Assembly (NCBI RefSeq): GCF_004114425.1
Contig: NZ_RDQF01000046.1
Span: 1 to 62,076, forward strand
Direction: 5' to 3'
DNA: 62,076 nucleotides
Source of the DNA: Bradyrhizobium vignae
Lineage (GTDB): Bacteria > Pseudomonadota > Alphaproteobacteria > Rhizobiales > Xanthobacteraceae
Part shown: one piece after another, positions 25,190 to 33,062 of the stretch
Position numbering within the stretch: the first letter of the stretch is position 1
Layout of the letters: each line of letters opens with the position of its first letter
Notes under the pieces: generated by a model
Seen by the model: only the letters and a program-made list of their open reading frames with translations
Databases searched by the model: none
Told to the model about the DNA's origin: nothing
Program-made: the position numbers and the translations under genes

Positions 25190-25830
25190 GAGGCCCTCCC
25201 GGGCAGATAGATGAGGGGGTACAGGAAGATCCAGACCACGTCGACGAGATGCCAATAGAGAGCCGTCACCTCCAGTTCGGGACTGCCCCGCAGTCGAATT
25301 CGCCTGGCGGCTCCAAGCAGAACTAGCCTGACGACCAGCGCGATCCCGATCGTGAGATGGATGGCGTGGACGCCGGTAACGAGCCAATACAAGCCGTAGA
25401 ACAACTGTGCCGACGGCTGCGACAGCGCGAAGCCTGTTCCGGGCACGAGATGCTTCTCGATGTCTTCCTTGTACTCGAAGCCCTTCACGATCATGAAAGC
25501 CACGCCCAGCGCAGCCGTGGCACCGAGGCAGGCGAGAACCAGCTGCCTAACGCGTCCCTTCTGAGCCGCAGCTTGCGAGGCTACGGCCATGGTAAGGCTG
25601 CTCGTGAGGAGGATCGCGGTGTTGATCGTGCCGAACCAGATGTTGGTCTCCCGCCCCGCGGCGGCGAAGGCGTCGGGATGCTCGATGCGGCAGACCGCAT
25701 AGGTGAGCAAAAGCGCGCCGAAGAACAGGGTCTCGCTCGCGAGAAAGATCCAGATTCCGAACTTCCCGGCCTGCCGCTGGCGCTCCAAGCGTTGCCATGG
25801 TTCTCGAAGCAGTGCGGTTGCGTCACTCAT
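25186..25830 (-). CDS. ctaE: Cytochrome c oxidase subunit III
   Basis: A 214-residue membrane protein of the heme-copper oxidase subunit III family, five-helix type. Seen: GIWIFLASETLFFGALLLTY, in which the Glu in the first helix is conserved, WFGTINTAILLTSS, FYGLYWLVTGVHAIHLTIG and the final LYWHLVDVVWIFLYPLIYL. It supports stability of proton uptake in the oxidase. Start and stop overlap both neighbours by ATGA junctions, so it is translated with subunits I and IV. Confidence 0.93.
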   Translation of the reverse strand: MSDATALLREPWQRLERQRQAGKFGIWIFLASETLFFGALLLTYAVCRIEHPDAFAAAGRETNIWFGTINTAILLTSSLTMAVASQAAAQKGRVRQLVLACLGATAALGVAFMIVKGFEYKEDIEKHLVPGTGFALSQPSAQLFYGLYWLVTGVHAIHLTIGIALVVRLVLLGAARRIRLRGSPELEVTALYWHLVDVVWIFLYPLIYLPGRAS

Positions 25831-27500
25831 CGGAGCGACCTCGCGTTCTGTACTTCCGGCGCGTCGCTCCCCGCCGACTCGCCCTCAGCGTGGTATTGAT
25901 AAGGAGCTCGGTCGACCAGCGGCTGGAGATCGAAATTGTGCGGAGGTGGCGGCGAGGTCGTCGTCCACTCCAACCCGGTCGCGCCCCAAGGATTGTTGGA
26001 GGCACGCGCGCCGTGAAAAAGCGACCACATGAGATACACGAGGGGAAGGAGATACGCAGCTGCGAGCACGGCCGCACCGGCCGACGACATCACGTTGTAA
26101 ACCTGGAACTCGGCCGGATAGGTGTGGTAGCGCCGCGGCATGCCCAGGTAGCCGGCCACGAACTGCGGCAGAAAGGTCATGTTGAAACCGAAATACATCG
26201 TGATGGCCGCAAACTGCGCCCAGGACTCCGGGTACATTTTCCCGGTGATCTTCGGCCACCAGAAGTGTAGCGCGCCGAAGAACGCGGACACCGAACCGCC
26301 GACCATGATGTAGTGGAAATGAGCCACCACGAAGTAGGTGTCGGTCACGTGCACGTCGACCGGTATGGACGCCAGAAACAGACCGGAGAGCCCACCGGTA
26401 GTGAACAATCCGACGAAGCCAAGGGCGTAGATCATAGGCGAGTTGAAGCTGATCTGTCCGCGGTAGAGCGAGGCCGTCCAGTTGAACACCTTGATCGCGG
26501 ACGGCACCGCGATGACAAACGACAGAAACGAGAAGATTAAACTAGCGTAGGGCGACTGTCCGGACACGAACATATGGTGTCCCCAGACGAAAAAGCCGAT
26601 GCCGGCGATCGCGATGATAGCATAGACCATGAAGTCGTAGCCGAACAGCCGACGCCGGGCGAAACAAGGAATGATCTCCGAAACCACGCCCATGGCCGGC
26701 AGCACCATGATGTATACTGCGGGATGGGAGTAGAACCAGAACAGGTGCTGGAACAGGATAGGATCCCCCCCGCGCGCGGGATCGAAGATGGGCAGCCCCA
26801 GCCAACGCTCGGCTATGACGAGCATCAGGGAGATCGCCAGCACCGGCGTCGAGAGCACCATCACAATGGAGGTGGCGTAGATCGACCACACGAACATCGG
26901 CAGCCTGAACCAGGTCATCCCAGGCGCGCGCAACATATGCGTGGTTGCGATGAAGTTCACGCCAGTCGCGATGCTCGCGAAACCGACGACAAAGACGGCC
27001 GCGGCGGCGGTCAGAACATGCGTGTTGGAGAACATGGTTGAGAATGGCGTGTAGAACGTCCAGCCCGTATCCACGCCTCCGGCGACGAGCGTGTAAACGG
27101 CGAAGATCCCGCCGACCAGGGTCAGGTACCAGCTGAACAGGTTGAGCCGCGGAAACGCCACATCGGGCGCTCCGATCATCAGAGGTAACAGGAAATTTCC
27201 GAAAGTATTCGGGATCGAAGGCACCAGGAAGAACCAGACCATGATGATGCCGTGGAACGAGAACAGCCGATTGTAGGTATCTGAAGTCAGGAACCAGCCG
27301 TTCGGAACGAACAGCTCAACGCGGACAGCCGTGATCGCGGCGCCTCCCATGAAGAAGAACACCGTGATGGTCAGCGCATACAGAATGGCGATGCGCTTGT
27401 GATCCGTGGTGGCCAACCAGGACAGAAGGGTGCTCCCGGCGCGGAGATAGTCGGGGCGGGGCGGAAACGGCAGTTCGCCTGCGAGAGCCGCATCAGTCAT
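25827..27500 (-). CDS. ctaD: caa3-type cytochrome c oxidase subunit I (A2-type)
   Basis: A 557-residue catalytic subunit counted from the ATG at 27500, 8 bp inside the subunit II end. It reduces oxygen to water and pumps protons. Seen: heme a ligand in LFSFHGIIMVWFF, CuB ligands in FWFYSHPAVYIMVLPAMG and VWGHHMFVSG, and the heme ligands in VVAHFHYIMVGG. Helix VI has YSHPAVY in place of the HPEVY of A1 oxidases, so the key D-channel glutamate is absent and the Tyr-Ser of the A2 type is present, as in the Rhodothermus and Thermus caa3 enzymes. It is coupled by overlap to subunits II and III. Confidence 0.95.
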   Translation of the reverse strand: MTDAALAGELPFPPRPDYLRAGSTLLSWLATTDHKRIAILYALTITVFFFMGGAAITAVRVELFVPNGWFLTSDTYNRLFSFHGIIMVWFFLVPSIPNTFGNFLLPLMIGAPDVAFPRLNLFSWYLTLVGGIFAVYTLVAGGVDTGWTFYTPFSTMFSNTHVLTAAAAVFVVGFASIATGVNFIATTHMLRAPGMTWFRLPMFVWSIYATSIVMVLSTPVLAISLMLVIAERWLGLPIFDPARGGDPILFQHLFWFYSHPAVYIMVLPAMGVVSEIIPCFARRRLFGYDFMVYAIIAIAGIGFFVWGHHMFVSGQSPYASLIFSFLSFVIAVPSAIKVFNWTASLYRGQISFNSPMIYALGFVGLFTTGGLSGLFLASIPVDVHVTDTYFVVAHFHYIMVGGSVSAFFGALHFWWPKITGKMYPESWAQFAAITMYFGFNMTFLPQFVAGYLGMPRRYHTYPAEFQVYNVMSSAGAAVLAAAYLLPLVYLMWSLFHGARASNNPWGATGLEWTTTSPPPPHNFDLQPLVDRAPYQYHAEGESAGSDAPEVQNARSLR

Positions 27501-28434
27501 GGCCGTGCTCCTGTCCAAGAGAGCGGATGAATGCGGTCAGGCTTTGTATGTCGCCGTCATCCAGCAGTCCGGCGAAGCTGGGCATGATCGGGTCGAACCC
27601 GGCGACGATGTCGCGCTTAGGTTGTAGCATTGAATCTCGGATATAGGCGTCGTCGGCCCTAACCTGCCGCCCGTCCGACAGCTGCACGGTCCGGCCGTAG
27701 AGACCCTCCAGCTTGGGAGCATGCACGGCTGAAGATGAGGCGTGGCAACCGGAGCAACCCTGGGAGACGAACAGTTTCGCGCCGACATGCGCGAGGTCGT
27801 CGCCTTCCGGCTGTGCGCTCAGCCAGCGGGCATAGTCTTCCTCGCGCATCACTGTGATCCGGCCGCGCATGGCCGAATGGTTGGTGCCGCAATACTCGGC
27901 GCAGAGCAGGGGGAAGACCCCGAGCTTGGTCGCTTGGAACCAGGTCTCGGTGTTGCGTCCCGGCAGGACGTCCTGCTTGATCCGGAAAGCGGGGACGAAG
28001 AACGAGTGAATGACGTCCTGGGAGGTCATGACGAGCCGAACGGGCCGTCCGACCGGAACGTGCAGTTCGTCGATTTCACGGGCGCCGTTCGCGTGTTGCG
28101 TCTTCCACATCCATTGCTTCGCGAGCACATGCACTTCCAGCGCGTTTGCCGGCGCCGTCAACGCGCCGACGTCGGCCGAGGCGGCCCACCAGAACAGGAA
28201 TGCGAAGAGGAAGAATGTCGCGGCCGTCCAACCCACTTCGAATTCCCGATTGACGATCTCCGGCAATCGGCCCCGTTTGGCCTTCGAGCCGCGCCGGTAC
28301 CGGATTGCGAAGGAGACGAGCAGGCCAAAGACGAGCGCAAGCGTGAGTGCCGAGACGATCACGAGAGCGGCGAGAATGCCATCCACTCGAACCGCCTGCG
28401 TACTGGCCTCCGGTAGCGCGAATATCGCGTTCAT
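27493..28434 (-). CDS. ctaC: caa3-type cytochrome c oxidase subunit II with fused cytochrome c domain
   Basis: A 313-residue subunit starting at the ATG that overlaps the Sco stop codon. Two N-terminal membrane helices are followed by a periplasmic CuA domain (HVLAKQWMWKTQH, VIHSFFVPAFRIKQD, CuA ligands in CAEYCGTNHSAM) and a C-terminal cytochrome c (VSQGCSGCHASS, axial Met in DPIMPSFAG). The built-in heme c makes this a caa3 enzyme that can take electrons directly from a membrane-bound donor, in this operon most likely alternative complex III. Confidence 0.95.
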   Translation of the reverse strand: MNAIFALPEASTQAVRVDGILAALVIVSALTLALVFGLLVSFAIRYRRGSKAKRGRLPEIVNREFEVGWTAATFFLFAFLFWWAASADVGALTAPANALEVHVLAKQWMWKTQHANGAREIDELHVPVGRPVRLVMTSQDVIHSFFVPAFRIKQDVLPGRNTETWFQATKLGVFPLLCAEYCGTNHSAMRGRITVMREEDYARWLSAQPEGDDLAHVGAKLFVSQGCSGCHASSSAVHAPKLEGLYGRTVQLSDGRQVRADDAYIRDSMLQPKRDIVAGFDPIMPSFAGLLDDGDIQSLTAFIRSLGQEHGHD

Positions 28435-29201
28435 GGGGCCACCCCGCTGCCCGACCGGCGGCACATCATGGCTATCGCCGCGACCAAAAACACGAGAGTG
28501 ACGGCGCAACCGAGCTTCAGCGCGAACCCTACCTGCGCGCTATAGACACCGTGCACCGCGTCGAATCCGTAGCAGAGCAGGGCGATGCGCCCCGCAAGGC
28601 CCCCAATCGTGCCACGTCCAGCTTCCAACAAACCCAGCCTGAGATCGAAGGGTTGCAGGCCCAGGCTGGAGAAGGCGCGCGAGACGTGACCGTCACGCGT
28701 GAGGGTGACGAACCCTGCGGGATGGGCGATCGCATCGTTCTGCCCATCAGTCTGAAAGTGATAACCGATGGATCTCGTGAGTTGGCCGATGGCAGCTTCG
28801 TTACCGATCAGAACGGATACTCCAGGTCCGCTGACCTGGCCGGCGATGAATCGCCGCGCCGCGATCGCGTCATCCCGCGGATCGATCCCGAACACCACCA
28901 GGCTATAGTCCCGACCGGCGGTCAATCCGGTCTCTTGGAGTGCGCCCGTAACAATAGTTAGCGCAGGCCCGCAGATCTGCGAGCAGGCGAAGTCGACCGG
29001 CAGCAACAAGGCGGGCCTCCCGCCTACAGCCTCGCCAATCGACCTACTGTTACCTTCAATGTCCTTGAATCCGAGCTCCATCGGCACCTGGGCTCGAGGA
29101 GCCGGGGCAAGTGCCAACTCGCCGAGTTGCTGTTCGGTCAGTCCGGCTAGAGCGGCCGACGACCAGGTGGTCAGAAGAAAAACGAGCGCAAGAAGCTTCA
29201 T
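28431..29201 (-). CDS. SCO1/SenC-family copper chaperone
   Basis: A 256-residue thioredoxin-fold protein with an N-terminal signal peptide (MKLLALVFLLTTWSSAALA) and a C-terminal membrane helix (AVTLVFLVAAIAMMC), an orientation differing from classical Sco proteins with an N-terminal anchor. Seen: CSQIC copper-binding cysteines in DFACSQICGPAL, VVFGIDPRDDA and a His in AIAHPAGFV. It should deliver copper to the CuA centre of the adjacent subunit II. The start overlaps the stop of the preceding gene and its stop overlaps subunit II (ATGA at both ends). Confidence 0.9.
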   Translation of the reverse strand: MKLLALVFLLTTWSSAALAGLTEQQLGELALAPAPRAQVPMELGFKDIEGNSRSIGEAVGGRPALLLPVDFACSQICGPALTIVTGALQETGLTAGRDYSLVVFGIDPRDDAIAARRFIAGQVSGPGVSVLIGNEAAIGQLTRSIGYHFQTDGQNDAIAHPAGFVTLTRDGHVSRAFSSLGLQPFDLRLGLLEAGRGTIGGLAGRIALLCYGFDAVHGVYSAQVGFALKLGCAVTLVFLVAAIAMMCRRSGSGVAP

Positions 29202-29605
29202 TGTTGCGCTCCCGGAGTAGTTTGGGCCGCCGGTGCGGGAGGAGCTTCGAGAGGGTCGTAGCCCCGCTCGCCTCGAGCGATCACGATGTCTATCGCCCTG
29301 TCGATAGGAATTCTCGCGAGGCCCCTGCTTTTGTCGATCCACCCGTACTGCGACAGAGACTGTCTCTTTTTCAGCAATATCTCGGCCAGATCCTGTTGCG
29401 GGGATGTCTGCAGTGAGGGTTGCGGAAATCGATGTTCGACTGGAGGCATGAAAGCTGTCGGCGCGTCCGCCTTGATGTAGAAAAACATGGCGATCATGCC
29501 GAGCGCGACGAAGCCGAGGTAGCCTCCGACGGCAACGAGAATGCGCCGTGTGGCAACGTCCGGCGATTGCGGCAGCGCGCGGTCCGCCATCTCACGATCG
29601 GACAT
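29198..29605 (-). CDS. Small single-span membrane protein of the ACIII-oxidase operon
   Basis: A 135-residue protein with one membrane helix (ILVAVGGYLGFVALGMIAMF) near residues 22-42 and a periplasmic tail rich in Pro and Gln. The tail ends in a helical segment LAEILLKKRQSLSQYGWIDK. I do not recognise a defined domain. The W-I-D-K-x-x-G-x-A-x-I-P-I-x-x-A pattern is also seen in proteins encoded beside cytochrome oxidases and Sco proteins in other bacteria. It overlaps ActF by 14 bp and the Sco gene by ATGA, so it is an integral operon member and could be an accessory subunit similar in role to ActG. Confidence 0.75.
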   Translation of the reverse strand: MSDREMADRALPQSPDVATRRILVAVGGYLGFVALGMIAMFFYIKADAPTAFMPPVEHRFPQPSLQTSPQQDLAEILLKKRQSLSQYGWIDKSRGLARIPIDRAIDIVIARGERGYDPLEAPPAPAAQTTPGAQQ

Positions 29606-30650
29606 GACTCGCCTCCGGGATCAGGGCGCTCCCGACGAGCATCGAACCGACGCTCAAGATGGCGAGAGCACCGGTGCCCACCACCACAACGTTCACCTGA
29701 TCTTCAAATGCGGGTACGAGAAGCCAGTCGAAGTGGAGGGTCGAGCCAAACAGCACGAGCGCTCCGGCCGACTGGAGACCGTGGCGGCTCCGCCGTCCTT
29801 TGCGCAGCAAAAGGATGCAGAACGGCAAAACCGCACCTAGCACGAATGCGAGGACGATGATCGCTGTCCAGACGAATGAGCTCCGCTTCAAATACCAGGC
29901 CGCTTTGTCGGGCAGGTCCCCATACCATGCGACCAGATAAGTCATGAATTCCAGGTAGACGACACCGAGCAGTGCCGCGAGGAGAAGCGCCCCGATGTCG
30001 GATGCGACGGATTCGTCTAGCGATGGCGCCGCAAAGACCGCGACGAAAGCAAGAGCCGCCGCAAGCTGCTGGATGGCAATCGTCGCCGGAAATGCGCTGG
30101 CGACATAGCGCGGCTCCAAAGAAAGGTACCAGTCGACGGCCACGAGACTGATCATCGCGCCATAGAAGGCAAGCCCCAGGCCGGCCAGCAGGGGACGCAT
30201 CTTGCCCAGCGCGAATGTCGTCCCCAGGATCCACCATCCGCACAGCGCGAGGGCGGCGCGGAAGGCATAGCCTTGCCCATTCAGATATCTCTGGGCGACG
30301 TCCTGCGCGAGCGATGAGGCGGCATGTGCCCGTGGGTAAAGCTGACCGAAGTTCACGAGTATGGGAAGAAACGCGATGGCGACAACCGATGTGAGCGCCG
30401 CCGAAGGTCTCAAGATGGTTGCGCTCTCCTCGCCCCATCGGCCTCCGGTCAGGGAATGTATGAGCAGCAGCATCATGCTCCCCACCGGCACGCAGCTCCA
30501 GACGCCGAACGCAACGAGCCAGGCGCGGGAGAGAGCTGGACCTTGCCAAGCTGCTGCCGCGATCACCGCGCCGCCCAGCAGCAGAATTCCGCACACCGCC
30601 GGCCACCGTCGCAAATTCTGCAAACGAAAGGCGCTCGCATGCGCCGTCAT
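29592..30650 (-). CDS. actF: Alternative complex III subunit ActF (NrfD-like membrane protein)
   Basis: A 352-residue polytopic protein (about ten helices) starting at the ATG overlapping the ActE stop. Seen: WSCVPVGSMMLLLIHSLTGG, LVNFGQLYPRA, GMISLVAVDWYLSL-like stretch (AMISLVAVDWYLSLEPRYVA) and LEFMTYLVAWYGDLPDKAAWY, the signature of ActF proteins. With ActC it forms the membrane quinol-interacting part of alternative complex III. Its position after ActE and before an accessory protein and Sco matches ACIII operons of other phyla. Confidence 0.9.
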   Translation of the reverse strand: MTAHASAFRLQNLRRWPAVCGILLLGGAVIAAAAWQGPALSRAWLVAFGVWSCVPVGSMMLLLIHSLTGGRWGEESATILRPSAALTSVVAIAFLPILVNFGQLYPRAHAASSLAQDVAQRYLNGQGYAFRAALALCGWWILGTTFALGKMRPLLAGLGLAFYGAMISLVAVDWYLSLEPRYVASAFPATIAIQQLAAALAFVAVFAAPSLDESVASDIGALLLAALLGVVYLEFMTYLVAWYGDLPDKAAWYLKRSSFVWTAIIVLAFVLGAVLPFCILLLRKGRRSRHGLQSAGALVLFGSTLHFDWLLVPAFEDQVNVVVVGTGALAILSVGSMLVGSALIPEASHVRS

Positions 30651-31174
30651 GGCAATCTCGTCCGCAGTTCGGGAGTGTCTGCTACATTTGCTCTCTGAGA
30701 CTCCTGGAGCGCCCGGATGTAGGCGACAATGCCCCATCGATCACTCGGGTCAACGCGAGCGGCATACGAGAACATCACACCGTGACCGTTGGTGATCACA
30801 TCAAAGAAGTGTTGGGCGGATGCGGCCCGTAGGCGGCTGCCGTGATACGAAGGTGGCGCCGGGAAGCCTCGCTGGACGACCACTCCGTCACCGCTCCCTG
30901 ACAAACCATGACAGGGAGAGCAGTAGATGTCGTAACGCTCGCGCCCGCGCTTGAGCAGCTCGGCATTGACCTGCGGTCTTTGCACAGACCTGCTTTGCCG
31001 CCTCAGGTCGCCTTGGGCGACCACCCCATCCGGCAAGGGTTGTGCTTCAGTGCCGTTGTCGAACAGCGCGGCACGCGTGAAGGTTCGGTAGCGGTTCTGC
31101 TGGGTCATCGAGACGTCATCGCACGCGGACAGCAGCAATGCGGCGCAGATCGGGATCGCGAGCCGCTCGATCAT
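30647..31174 (-). CDS. actE: Alternative complex III subunit ActE (monoheme cytochrome c lipoprotein)
   Basis: A 175-residue exported cytochrome c. A signal peptide ends in a lipobox (LLLSAC), so the mature protein is probably lipid-anchored at Cys17. The heme site is CSPCH with GLSGSGDG following, and the axial Met is in GHGVMFSYAARV. It should pass electrons from the complex toward the caa3 oxidase. Start and stop overlap ActD and ActF by ATGA. Confidence 0.9.
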   Translation of the reverse strand: MIERLAIPICAALLLSACDDVSMTQQNRYRTFTRAALFDNGTEAQPLPDGVVAQGDLRRQSRSVQRPQVNAELLKRGRERYDIYCSPCHGLSGSGDGVVVQRGFPAPPSYHGSRLRAASAQHFFDVITNGHGVMFSYAARVDPSDRWGIVAYIRALQESQRANVADTPELRTRLP

Positions 31175-31698
31175 GGCGCTCGTACCTCGGTAACTCTCAG
31201 CGCGCCGGCAGTTCGAAGAAGCTGCCGAAGGGCGTGCGTCCTCTCCTCGTTCTCTCCTTTTGCGAGCAGGAAATAGTGGTCCTGTGTCGAACGCTCGAAG
31301 CTCGGCACGTCGAACAGCGGCTGGTGCAATTGTGGCAGACCGGTCGTCCAGAGCAGGGCGATAAATCCGGCGAGCGCCGCGGCGAATATGCCGACCTCGA
31401 AGGGAACAAGGAGGAAAACCGGCCACGAGTTCAGAGGTCGGCCGCCGCTATTGATCGGATAGTCGATCACCGCGCTGTACCATTGCAGGCCGAAGGCGAA
31501 CGCCGCGGTAGAGAAACCCGCCAGGAACATAGCGACCCGGATTCTTGGAGGGCCGACGTCGATGAGCTCATGGAGTTCGTCCACCGGGAACGGGGTAAAG
31601 GCATCGAGCACGGTGAAGCGCGGACTGCCTTTCAGCCTCCGGGCAGCGGCAATCAGGGTGGCCGGATCCTGGAATTCCGCGAGGAGAGGCCACGTCAT
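31171..31698 (-). CDS. actD: Alternative complex III subunit ActD (DUF3341)
   Basis: A 175-residue protein with a short cytoplasmic N-terminus (LLAEFQDPATLIAAARRLKG) and two membrane helices (FLAGFSTAAFAFGLQWYSAV and a second near residues 95-120, FLLVPFEVGIFAAALAGFIALLW), the layout of DUF3341. FTPFPVDELHELI is a family hallmark. It lies between ActC and ActE and overlaps both; the role in ACIII is structural. Confidence 0.9.
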   Translation of the reverse strand: MTWPLLAEFQDPATLIAAARRLKGSPRFTVLDAFTPFPVDELHELIDVGPPRIRVAMFLAGFSTAAFAFGLQWYSAVIDYPINSGGRPLNSWPVFLLVPFEVGIFAAALAGFIALLWTTGLPQLHQPLFDVPSFERSTQDHYFLLAKGENEERTHALRQLLRTAGALRVTEVRAP

Positions 31699-33062
31699 GC
31701 CATATCCTCCCGGTGCGCGAGCTCGCGCATGTCGAACATGGAGACCGCAGAGATGAGCCGCACGAACATCAGGAACAGGAAGGCGAAGAAGCCGAGCGGC
31801 GCAATGACAAAGGCCAAGTCCCAGATCGTGAAGTGAAAGGCTCGCCACAAGCTCGGCATATAGCCATGCGAAAGCGTGTTCCAGACGATCAGGATGCGCT
31901 CGAGCCACATTCCGACGTTGATCGCGACAGAGATCGCGAACAAAGCGACAAGAGACCCACGTACGCGCGGAAACCAGAGCGCCTGGGGCAGGACGACATT
32001 GCAGCCGAGCAATGCCCAGAACAGCGGAGCGTATGTGCCGGCAAACTCGAACGCCACAAGGCTCCGATCGCTGCGCGCTCCACCGTACCACCCCATGAAC
32101 CATTCGCTGGCGTAGGAATAGCCCATCACGATCGAGGACATCAGCAGGACACGCGCGATCACGTCCAGATGCTCGCGTGTGATGATCGCCTGAAGGTCAA
32201 AGCCCCAGCGGATCGCTAGAGCCAGCACGACGACCATTGCGAATCCGGAGTACATGGCGCCGACCACGAAGTAGGGCGGAAAGATACTTTCCTGCCAACC
32301 CGGCATGAGGCTGGCCGCAAAGTCCAGGCCGACGATCGAATGCACCGAGCAGACAAGGGGCACGCCGAGAGCGGCCATTGTCGTATGGAGAATCTTCATG
32401 GCGCGCCACTGCCGCACCGAGCCGCACCAGCCGAGCGCGAACGCGCCGTACAACAACTGCCCGGTCCGCGATTTCGTTCTGTCCCGCATCGTTGCGAGAT
32501 CGGGAATGAGGCTGACGTACCAGAACAGCAACGAGAACAGCAGATAGCTGATGATCGCCCAGAAATCCCACACCAGCGCGCTCCGCCACTGCGGCCAGAG
32601 CGACATGGTGTTCGGGTAAGGAGCGAGCCAGTAGGCGTAAATGGGACGGCCTAGATGCACGATCGGCATCAACCCAGCGATGGCCACGGCGAACAACGTC
32701 ATCGCCTCCGCGAAGCGATTGATGGAAGCGCGCCACCTTTGCCGCGTGAGCAGCAGCATGGCGGAGATCAGCGTCCCGGCGTTACCGATGCCGATCCACC
32801 ATACGTAATCAGCGATGGCGACACCCCACACGATGGTCGAGTTGACGCCCCAAACGCCGATAGCGCGGTAAAAGACCCAGCCGAGGGCCGCCACGAACCA
32901 AGCCATAAAGGGCGCACTGAGAAGGAGGGCGAGCCACCAGACCTTCCCCGGATTCCTGAAGAGGGGAGTAGTCACTGCCTGGGTGATCTCCACGTCGCTT
33001 GCGCGATAGGCGGAGATCCAAGGCGCGGTCGCGGCCTCATCGGGCTCCAGGACGGCGGTCAT
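31695..33062 (-). CDS. actC: Alternative complex III subunit ActC (NrfD/PsrC family)
   Basis: A 455-residue integral membrane protein with about ten helices, NrfD/PsrC type. Seen: WWIGIGNAGTLISAMLLLTR, with the family NAG motif, MPIVHLGRPIYAYWLAPYPN, VCSVHSIVGLDFAASLMPGW and SEWFMGWYGG. It holds the quinol-binding site that gives electrons to the Fe-S subunit ActB. The gene overlaps ActB and ActD by ATGA. Confidence 0.94.
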   Translation of the reverse strand: MTAVLEPDEAATAPWISAYRASDVEITQAVTTPLFRNPGKVWWLALLLSAPFMAWFVAALGWVFYRAIGVWGVNSTIVWGVAIADYVWWIGIGNAGTLISAMLLLTRQRWRASINRFAEAMTLFAVAIAGLMPIVHLGRPIYAYWLAPYPNTMSLWPQWRSALVWDFWAIISYLLFSLLFWYVSLIPDLATMRDRTKSRTGQLLYGAFALGWCGSVRQWRAMKILHTTMAALGVPLVCSVHSIVGLDFAASLMPGWQESIFPPYFVVGAMYSGFAMVVVLALAIRWGFDLQAIITREHLDVIARVLLMSSIVMGYSYASEWFMGWYGGARSDRSLVAFEFAGTYAPLFWALLGCNVVLPQALWFPRVRGSLVALFAISVAINVGMWLERILIVWNTLSHGYMPSLWRAFHFTIWDLAFVIAPLGFFAFLFLMFVRLISAVSMFDMRELAHREDMA

